From the NCBI GenBank assembly GCA_009845905.1, contig VXYS01000003.1, positions 217,788 through 281,787 on the forward strand: 64,000 nucleotides of DNA, read 5' to 3'. Origin of the DNA: Gammaproteobacteria bacterium. GTDB taxonomy: Bacteria > Pseudomonadota > Gammaproteobacteria > Steroidobacterales > Foliamicaceae. Below the pieces are notes generated by a model. It was not told the origin of the DNA and made no database searches. It worked only from the letters and a program-made list of their open reading frames with translations. Numbering within the stretch: position 1 is the stretch's first letter; every line of letters begins with the position of its first letter. Positions 55,226 through 64,000 of the stretch are shown here, in pieces. A program made the position numbers and the translations under genes.

Positions 55226-56590
55226 TTACTTTCGCACCCGGGCGTGCAATGTTCCGCGGGCAAGTCGCGCCCGTATGTCGCTCCCCGGAGCCGCCTGAGA
55301 AGCATCGGTGAGAACCCGGCCTTCGGGACCGGTCACGATGGCGTAACCCCGGTTCAGCGTGTTCTGGGGACCCAGCCCGCGCAGCGCTGAACGCGCCACG
55401 TCCAACCGCCGGTACGAGGAGGCAAGCAGGCTATGCGCGGCTGCGCCGAGACGAGGGACCAGCCACTCAAGCCGGGTCTGGTGGCGGCCGGCCACGGTCA
55501 GGGGCGAACCGGCAAGAAGCCGGGCCCGCAGCGTCGTCAACGATTGCGCGCCGGAATCCGGCAGCCGCACTGCCGTGCTGCGCATTCGGTCGTGCAGTTC
55601 GTCGAGGCGCTGACCGCATTGCATCAGCCGCGCGGGGGGTCCGGCGCGGGTCAGCCTGCCCGACAGTTGATTCAGCGATCGGCCCCGCCACGACAGCACC
55701 GATCCGGCCGCCTCCCCGATACTGCTCCGGGCGCGTTCCACCCGCCGAAGCCAGTCGGCCGCATCCGGCGTGGCGATCTCGGCCGCCTGAGACGGGGTTG
55801 CCGCCCGTCGGTCGGCAACGAAGTCCGCGATCGTGTAGTCCGTTTCGTGCCCGATTCCACTGATCAGGGGAATGGGATAGGCCGCAATGAAACGCGCCAG
55901 GTGTTCGTCGTTGAACGTGGCCAGGTCTTCCAGGTCGCCACCGCCGCGCGCCAGAATCACCAGGTCGCAGGTCTTTTGCTCCGCCGCGGCTCGCAAGGCC
56001 CCGACAACCTGTTCGCTGGCTCCCGCGCCTTGCACCTGGGTGTGGTACAGCGCCACGGGCAATGCCGGAAAGCGGTTGCGCAACACCGTGACCACATCGC
56101 GCGCCGCCGCGCTCTCCCGCGAACTGACCAGCCCGATTCGGTTCGGCAGCAGGGGAATCGACCGCTTGCGCTCTTCGTCGAACAGCCCCTCTTCCCTGAG
56201 CTGGCGCTTGAGCGCCTCGAACTGCTGCAACAGTTTGCCGACGCCGGTCTCGCGCATGCCCGAGACTATGATCTGATATCTGCTGCGAGGCGTATAGGCC
56301 TGCACCTGGCCGGTGACTATGACGCGCTGACCGTCGGCCGGCTTGAAGTTGAGGCGGCGATTGGCGGTGGCAAACATCGCGCAATCGATCAGCGCATCCT
56401 CGTCCTTCAGCTTGAAATACATGTGAAGCCCGCGGACATGCCGGAAATCGGCGATCTCGCCTTCCACCCTCACTGCCGCAAACTCGTCCCTGAGGCGGGC
56501 CGCAATGAGCCGGACCAACTGGCCGACTTGAAGCAATGGCGCGTCTTCGGTCCGCTCGCCTGCGCCGAGGTTTACCACTTCGCCACGCAT
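55226..56590 (-). CDS. xseA: exodeoxyribonuclease VII large subunit
   Basis: 454 residues. N-terminal OB-fold (VRVEGEIADFRHVRGLHMYFKLKD), core domain with GLVSSRESAAARDVVTVL, VLARGGGDLEDLATFNDEHLAR and GIGHETDYTIADFVADRRAATPSQAAE, and a coiled-coil tail. It degrades single-stranded DNA with XseB. Divergent from guaB with only 38 bases between. Confidence 0.96.
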   Translation of the reverse strand: MRGEVVNLGAGERTEDAPLLQVGQLVRLIAARLRDEFAAVRVEGEIADFRHVRGLHMYFKLKDEDALIDCAMFATANRRLNFKPADGQRVIVTGQVQAYTPRSRYQIIVSGMRETGVGKLLQQFEALKRQLREEGLFDEERKRSIPLLPNRIGLVSSRESAAARDVVTVLRNRFPALPVALYHTQVQGAGASEQVVGALRAAAEQKTCDLVILARGGGDLEDLATFNDEHLARFIAAYPIPLISGIGHETDYTIADFVADRRAATPSQAAEIATPDAADWLRRVERARSSIGEAAGSVLSWRGRSLNQLSGRLTRAGPPARLMQCGQRLDELHDRMRSTAVRLPDSGAQSLTTLRARLLAGSPLTVAGRHQTRLEWLVPRLGAAAHSLLASSYRRLDVARSALRGLGPQNTLNRGYAIVTGPEGRVLTDASQAAPGSDIRARLARGTLHARVRK

Positions 56591-56594
56591 TTGT

Positions 56595-56603
56595 AAGATA
56601 ATA
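56595..56603. promoter_or_regulatory. shared AT-rich -10 region for guaB and xseA
   Basis: TAAGATAAT gives TAAGAT on the plus strand with TTACCA at 56572-56577 (17-base spacer), and TATTAT on the minus strand (56603-56598), whose predicted start falls next to the xseA ATG. Confidence 0.35.
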
Positions 56604-56604
56604 G

Positions 56605-59632
<3,028 letters not shown>

Positions 59633-59636
<4 letters not shown>

Positions 59637-60103
59637 AAGCGGGGCCGCGGCCTGCGGGCGACGACGAGCGTTACATGCGGCGGGCGCTTGAGCTTGCCGC
59701 GCAGGCGGGCGAAGAGGGCGAGGTGCCGGTCGGCGCCGTCCTGGTCCACGACGGGCGCATCCTGGGCCAGGGCAGGAACCGAATGATCGCGAGCGGAGAC
59801 CCCACTGCGCACGCGGAGATGGAAGCTATTCGTACTGCCTGCCGGACGTTCGGCAACTACCGCCTCCCGGGCGCCGAACTGTTCGTGACGCTGGAACCCT
59901 GCGCGATGTGCGCGGGCGCTATCGTTCTGGCGCGCATTTCCCACGTGGTTTTCTCGGCGCGCGATCCCAGGTCGGGCGCCGGCGGCAGCGTTTTCGACGT
60001 CCTGGACAACGCGGCCCTCAACCATCGATGCGAAGTGCAGGCAGGACTGCTGGAGCAGCAATCGGCCGAATTGCTGCGCGCCTTTTTCCAGTCCCGCCGC
60101 TAG
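59633..60103 (+). CDS. tadA: tRNA-adenosine deaminase TadA
   Basis: 156 residues. Zinc sites HAEMEAI and PCAMCAGAI with VPVGAVLV. It makes inosine at position 34 of tRNA-Arg. Starts at GTG 59633 overlapping guaA stop; GTG 59627 is possible. Confidence 0.94.
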
Positions 60104-60148
60104 GAGAGCTTTCGTTATCATTGGTTTCGAAAACCATCGGTAACAAGA

Positions 60149-61141
60149 GTGAATCCTGAAATACCCCACACTGCGCTGCAAAAGGCAGCGTTCGCCGGGG
60201 TGATCGCGTGCGCTCTGCTCGCCGCGGGCTGCACAGGCGACTCTTCGCCGCTGCCGCTGGTGGGCACGCTGGAGCGCGAACGCATGGAGCTGGTGGCGGA
60301 GTTCCACGAGTCCATCGTGGAACTGAACGTCATCGAAGGGGAGCGGGTGCAGGCCGGGCAGTTGTTGATGCGGCAAGACGGCGCCCGGGTCGCTCAGGAC
60401 CTCAAGGCGGCGGAAGCGGCCGTTACCCGGACACGCCAGCGCCTGGCGGAACTCGTTCGCGGCCCTCGCGAGGAGGCGATTCGCGCCGCCCGCGCGCGCC
60501 TTGACGGCGCAAGGGAGATTCTTGAGGTCAGCACCCGCGAACACTTGCGCGTCAGGGACCTGGCGGAACAGAACATCGCCAGCCGGACCGACGTGGATCG
60601 CGCGTTGCGGGCCGTGGAAATCGCCCGGACCGACGTGGAGGCGCTGGGCGCCGTTCTGGAAGACCTGCTGGACGGGGCCACGGTGGAAGAGCTGGGACAG
60701 GCCGAGGCCGCCGTGGACGAAGCGCAGGCCCGGCTGGAGCGCCTGCGGATCAGCGCCGAGCGCCTAGAAATCGTGGCGCCCCGAAACGGCCGGGTCGAGG
60801 CGCTGCCGTACGAGTTGGGAGAACGGCCTCCACCTGGGTCGACGCTGGCCGTGATGCTGGCCGGCGACACCCTGCATGCGCGGATCTACGTGCCGGAACC
60901 GTTGCGGGCGCGCGTTCAGCCAGGACTGGCCGCCCGGATAAGAGTGGATGGCCTTGCAAACGAAATCGAGGGCACGGTGACCTTCGTTTCCTTGGAAGCG
61001 GCGTTTACGCCTTACTTCTCGCTGACACAGCGCGACCGCAGCCGGCTCGCCTACCTGGCGAAGGTTTCGATCAGGGAAGACGCCTACGGTGATTTACCGG
61101 TCGGGCAGCCGGTGGAAGTCGACTTTCCGTCGCTCAGGTGA
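60149..61141 (+). CDS. HlyD-family periplasmic adaptor lipoprotein
   Basis: 330 residues. Start GTG 60149. Lipobox LLAAGC near residue 26. A biotinyl-lipoyl-like half-motif ELNVIEGERVQAGQLLMRQD, a long alpha hairpin (about 90-205), then the second half (LEIVAPRNGRVEALPYELGE) and a beta-barrel. It resembles YbhG-type adaptors that work with an ABC exporter. Overlaps the ATPase gene by GTGA. Confidence 0.88.
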   Translation: MNPEIPHTALQKAAFAGVIACALLAAGCTGDSSPLPLVGTLERERMELVAEFHESIVELNVIEGERVQAGQLLMRQDGARVAQDLKAAEAAVTRTRQRLAELVRGPREEAIRAARARLDGAREILEVSTREHLRVRDLAEQNIASRTDVDRALRAVEIARTDVEALGAVLEDLLDGATVEELGQAEAAVDEAQARLERLRISAERLEIVAPRNGRVEALPYELGERPPPGSTLAVMLAGDTLHARIYVPEPLRARVQPGLAARIRVDGLANEIEGTVTFVSLEAAFTPYFSLTQRDRSRLAYLAKVSIREDAYGDLPVGQPVEVDFPSLR

Positions 61142-62079
61142 ACGATAACGACTTTGCGATTTCCTGCCGCGGCCTGACGCGCCGCTTCGGTCCCGTAACC
61201 GCGGTCAGCAATCTCGATCTCGATGTCCCGCGCGGCCGTATCTTCGGCTTCCTGGGCCCTAACGGTTCCGGCAAGTCCACGACGATGCGGCTTTTGTGCG
61301 GACTGCTGGTGCCGTCCGCGGGGCAGGCCACCGTTCTCGGCTGCCGCGTGCCCGAGGAAGCCGAGAAACTGCGCCTGCAGATGGGCTACATGACCCAGAA
61401 ATTCTCGCTGTACGAGGACCTGACCGTCCTCGAGAACCTGCGTTTCGTCGCCCGCGTATTCGACCTGGGATTGCGGCGCATGCGGGAACGCATCGAGGTC
61501 AACAGCGCCCTGTATGAACTGAACGACCTGCATTCACGCCTCGCCGGGACCTTGAGCGGCGGCCAGAAGCAGCGGCTGGCCCTGGCCGCCGTCACGCTGC
61601 ACGAACCCCGGCTGCTGTTGCTCGATGAACCCACCAGCGCTGTGGATCCGCAGAGCCGGCGGGATTTCTGGGACCGCCTGTTCGAGCTGGCCGACCAGGG
61701 CACGACGATCCTCGTCTCCACTCACTTCATGGACGAGGCGGAACGATGTCACCGCCTCACTTTTCTCGATCGGGGCGCGATGGTGCGGGAAGGCCCTCCG
61801 CAGGAACTGATGGACCGGCTTGAGGCGATCACGGTCGAAGTCGCGACCCGGATGCCCAGGCGCACCCGTGCATTGCTCGACCCGAACGATTGGGTCCTGG
61901 CCGTGACCCAGCTCGGCAACCGGCTGCGGGTCATGCTCGATCCGGACACGGCGTCCCCGGTTGAACGGATCGACGCCTTACTCAAGCAGGCGTCTTTACA
62001 GGCTGCGGTGCGGCGAACGGGCGCCACGCTGGAAGACGTATTCGTGGCCGCCACGAACTTTCAAAGGCCGTCCCGGTGA
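61138..62079 (+). CDS. ABC transporter ATP-binding protein
   Basis: 313 residues. Walker A GPNGSGKST, Q-loop YMTQKFSLYEDL, signature LSGGQKQRLALA, Walker B LLLLDEPTSAVDP, H-loop STHFMDEAE. It resembles CcmA/YbhF ATPases but has only one nucleotide-binding domain. Start GTG; overlaps the permease gene by GTGA. Confidence 0.93.
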   Translation: MNDNDFAISCRGLTRRFGPVTAVSNLDLDVPRGRIFGFLGPNGSGKSTTMRLLCGLLVPSAGQATVLGCRVPEEAEKLRLQMGYMTQKFSLYEDLTVLENLRFVARVFDLGLRRMRERIEVNSALYELNDLHSRLAGTLSGGQKQRLALAAVTLHEPRLLLLDEPTSAVDPQSRRDFWDRLFELADQGTTILVSTHFMDEAERCHRLTFLDRGAMVREGPPQELMDRLEAITVEVATRMPRRTRALLDPNDWVLAVTQLGNRLRVMLDPDTASPVERIDALLKQASLQAAVRRTGATLEDVFVAATNFQRPSR

Positions 62080-63266
62080 ACCTCTGGCGGGCGTTCACGT
62101 TCATCGTGGTGGGCCTGTGGCGGGCCTTCGTGTTCAGCCTTTCCTGGGTACCTCCGTTGCTGCGCCTGGTGCGGTTCTGGTTCCGCCGGACTTCGGCGAT
62201 CGTCGACAAGGAAATGCGCCAGTTGGCTCGGGAGCGGCTGACGCTGGGAATGATCGTGGGACTGCCGCTCATCCAGATCATCCTGTTCGGCTACGCCATC
62301 AACACCGACGTGCGCCACATGGCGGCCGGGCTGGTGGACCACGCGGACACCTCGATGTCGCGGCAACTCGCGGGCGCCCTGGAAGCGAGCCAGGTGCTGG
62401 ATTTCGTGAGCCGGTCGGGCGACGTGGCCGAATTGCTGGGCCAGATGCGCCGCGGCGACCTGCGTACCGTGCTCTACATCCCCGCGGATTTCGAGCGCCG
62501 CCTGAGCGACGGCGACCGTCCGCTGGCGCAATTGATGGTCGACGCCGGCGATCCGACCATCATCAGCGCGATAGAGCGGCTGGTGCAGTTTCTTCCGTCG
62601 CCGCGCGCCCAAACCGGACAGCCGGACATGCCCCTGGCGCTTCGCTTCTACTTCAACCCCGAACGGCGCTCGGCCGTGCAGATCGTGCCCGCCCTCGTCG
62701 GCCTGATTCTCAACTTCACGATGATCGTGTTCACGGCGGTCGCAGTGGTGCGCGAGCGCGAGCGCGGCAACCTGGAGTTCCTGATCACCACGCCGGTGCG
62801 CAACTACGAGCTGATGCTGGGCAAGATCGCGCCCTACATCCTGATCGGCTTGATCCAGGTGTCGATCGTCTATTTCGCGGGAACCTGGCTGTTCCGCGTG
62901 CCAACCGTGGGGTCCTTGCTCGATCTATATCTGGCCAGCCTTGTTTTCGTTGCCGCCACACTGGGCATCGGACTGTCCATATCCACGTTCGCCAAATCGC
63001 AGTTCCAGGCGATCCAGGGGGCGATCTTCTTCATGTTGCCGATGCTGCTGCTGTCCGGCTTCATGTTCCCCTTCGACGGAATGCCCAGGGTGGCCCAGTG
63101 GGTGGGGCTGCTGTTCCCGATCACGCACTTCGTGGAGTTGGTACGGGGCATCATCCTTCGCGGTGCGACCCTGGCGGATATGGCGCCACAGATGTACGCC
63201 ATCTCGGGCCTGTTCCTGGTGTCGATCGCGATTCCGGTGCTGCGATTCACCAAGCGCCTGGATTAG
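62076..63266 (+). CDS. ABC-2 type permease
   Basis: 396 residues. An N-terminal helix, a periplasmic domain (about 85-200), then five helices including RERERGNLEFLITTPVRNYELMLGKI and FFMLPMLLLSGFMFPFDGMP, typical of ABC-2 permeases like YbhS/YhhJ. Only one permease gene is present, while ybhFGSR has two, so it probably forms a homodimer. Substrate unknown; multidrug or lipid export likely. Confidence 0.9.
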   Translation: MNLWRAFTFIVVGLWRAFVFSLSWVPPLLRLVRFWFRRTSAIVDKEMRQLARERLTLGMIVGLPLIQIILFGYAINTDVRHMAAGLVDHADTSMSRQLAGALEASQVLDFVSRSGDVAELLGQMRRGDLRTVLYIPADFERRLSDGDRPLAQLMVDAGDPTIISAIERLVQFLPSPRAQTGQPDMPLALRFYFNPERRSAVQIVPALVGLILNFTMIVFTAVAVVRERERGNLEFLITTPVRNYELMLGKIAPYILIGLIQVSIVYFAGTWLFRVPTVGSLLDLYLASLVFVAATLGIGLSISTFAKSQFQAIQGAIFFMLPMLLLSGFMFPFDGMPRVAQWVGLLFPITHFVELVRGIILRGATLADMAPQMYAISGLFLVSIAIPVLRFTKRLD

Positions 63267-63299
63267 CGTGGCGCGACAGCGGATCAGGGAGCGGCGCAA

Positions 63300-63305
63300 T
63301 ATAAT
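63300..63305 (+). promoter_or_regulatory. candidate -10 box for tRNA-Ser
   Basis: Perfect TATAAT nine bases before the tRNA 5' end. No strong -35 box at the normal spacing. Confidence 0.45.
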
Positions 63306-63313
63306 CCGCCCCC

Positions 63314-63401
63314 GGAGGGATGCCGGAGAGGCCTAACGGCGCTGATTCGAAATCAGATGGGGGCGATCCGCCCCACGTGGGTTCGAATCCCACTCCCTCC
63401 G
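63314..63401 (+). tRNA. tRNA-Ser (CGA)
   Basis: Acceptor GGAGGGA/TCCCTCC, anticodon loop TTCGAAA with CGA, long variable arm (GGGGGCGATCCGCCCC) typical of Ser, T arm GTGGGTTCGAATCCCAC, discriminator G. CCA is not encoded directly. Length 88. Confidence 0.94.
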
Positions 63402-63416
63402 CCGCCATTTATCGGA

Positions 63417-64000
63417 TCAGAGGTTTCCGACCAGGTTCCAGGAGTTTCCGTCCGGCGCAACGAACGAAATGCTTGGGGCGCCATATTCGTTTCCGCAGAC
63501 GTCGGTCACGTCGGTGGCGCCGCCATCAATAACGCGGGCACGGTAATCATCGATGTCCCGAACCTGATAAGTGAAGAGCGACATGCCGAGCGAACCCGGA
63601 CGGCTCTTGTCATAAACGTCAGGCATTTCCGCGCTTTCGGCCATGCGTACGATCTTCAGGCGCCCGGACAAATGGCCGGAAATGTCGAGTGACGAGCGCG
63701 GGTCATCAAAGTCGTGAATGTGATAAACCTCTTCGTCGCTCAGGGCAAAAGTCGCCTTGTTGCCGGGAGCACAGGTCGGCTTGCCTCCAAGGCTGTGCTC
63801 TTTCTGCTTCAGCAGGCCGAGGCACTGATCATAGAACGCAAGATTTGAAGGGTCGTCCGAGCGGATCATGATGCCGTGATGGGTAAACTGACTCGTCTTC
63901 AGGAAGCTGTTGTCATCAATCAGGCCATAGGTCGGCTTTTCGTAGTTGTAGCGCTCAAACAGCGCCAATCGATGAAAAGGATGCGTGACAATGCCTTCAC
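63417..64000 (-). CDS. VOC-superfamily (glyoxalase/dioxygenase-like) protein, 5' partial
   Basis: The minus-strand frame is open to the window edge, so the N-terminus is missing; TTG 63968 is only an internal codon or weak start. The visible part has a VOC beta-alpha-beta module FTHHGIMIRSDDPSNLAFYDQCLGLL and later SLFTYQVRDIDDYRARV ... APSISFVAPDGNSWNLVG. There may be another VOC module upstream. Substrate unknown. Confidence 0.75.
   Translation of the reverse strand, partial: EGIVTHPFHRLALFERYNYEKPTYGLIDDNSFLKTSQFTHHGIMIRSDDPSNLAFYDQCLGLLKQKEHSLGGKPTCAPGNKATFALSDEEVYHIHDFDDPRSSLDISGHLSGRLKIVRMAESAEMPDVYDKSRPGSLGMSLFTYQVRDIDDYRARVIDGGATDVTDVCGNEYGAPSISFVAPDGNSWNLVGNL

Noticed and set aside
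63314..64000. tRNA-Ser as integration site of a mobile element
   Set aside because: No integrase, no duplicated tRNA end and no change in gene character were seen in the short stretch available.

Overview
The window looks like a piece of chromosome from a GC-rich gammaproteobacterium. The evidence is gene order typical of that class: gyrA-serC, aroA-cmk-rpsA-ihfB-lapA-lapB, aspC divergent from uvrB, queA-tgt-yajC-secD-secF, ndk-rlmN-pilF-rodZ-hisS-yfgM-bamB-der, and guaB-guaA-tadA. No insertion sequence, integrase, phage gene or CRISPR array was seen. Genes are packed tightly, with many ATGA or GTGA stop-start overlaps, and no stretch longer than about 190 bases lacks a gene. The first gene (1-849) and the last gene (63417-64000) run off the window.

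Region 1-14951 is the least ordinary part. Two co-directional blocks appear to form one envelope-signalling system. The first block (1-7259) encodes a Gly/Ser/Met-repeat protein, a lipoprotein, a transmembrane Ser/Thr kinase with a TPR-like outer part, an FHA-like/PEGA/formylglycine-generating-enzyme-like membrane protein and a small membrane-anchored protein. The second block (11638-14951) encodes a TolQ/ExbB/MotA-type proton channel, an actin/Hsp70-like protein fused to an FHA domain, and a vWA protein whose single N-terminal membrane helix resembles that of ExbD/TolR. A polyphosphate module (ppx, ppk, sixA) lies between the blocks. The combination suggests a kinase-controlled, proton-driven device with a vWA head in the periplasm. 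This is an inference and is the main candidate here for an undescribed system.

Region 14952-28063 holds an unusual long inverted repeat, an SDR-like protein lacking the catalytic Tyr/Lys, an acyl-CoA dehydrogenase, gyrA, serine biosynthesis genes (serC-serA), aroA (apparently starting at CTG), cmk, rpsA, ihfB, lapA-lapB and a ComEA-like DNA-binding protein. Region 28044-41483 carries mscS, a HAD phosphatase, tRNA-Asn, aspC, uvrB, a DsbC-like protein, a PKD lipoprotein, fdxA, a Nudix hydrolase, tRNA-Leu, an ECF sigma/putative anti-sigma/PDZ operon and queA-tgt.

Region 41546-64000 is mostly housekeeping: yajC-secD-secF, suhB, a cupin, an eroded isc cluster (cysteine desulfurase fused to a cysteine-less IscU-like tail, then an IscA-type protein), ndk, rlmN, pilF, a short rodZ, hisS, yfgM, bamB, der, xseA, guaB-guaA-tadA, a three-gene efflux operon, tRNA-Ser and a partial VOC-family protein. 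Two departures from the usual layout stand out: ispG is absent between rodZ and hisS, and iscR, iscU, hscB, hscA and fdx are absent around iscS.
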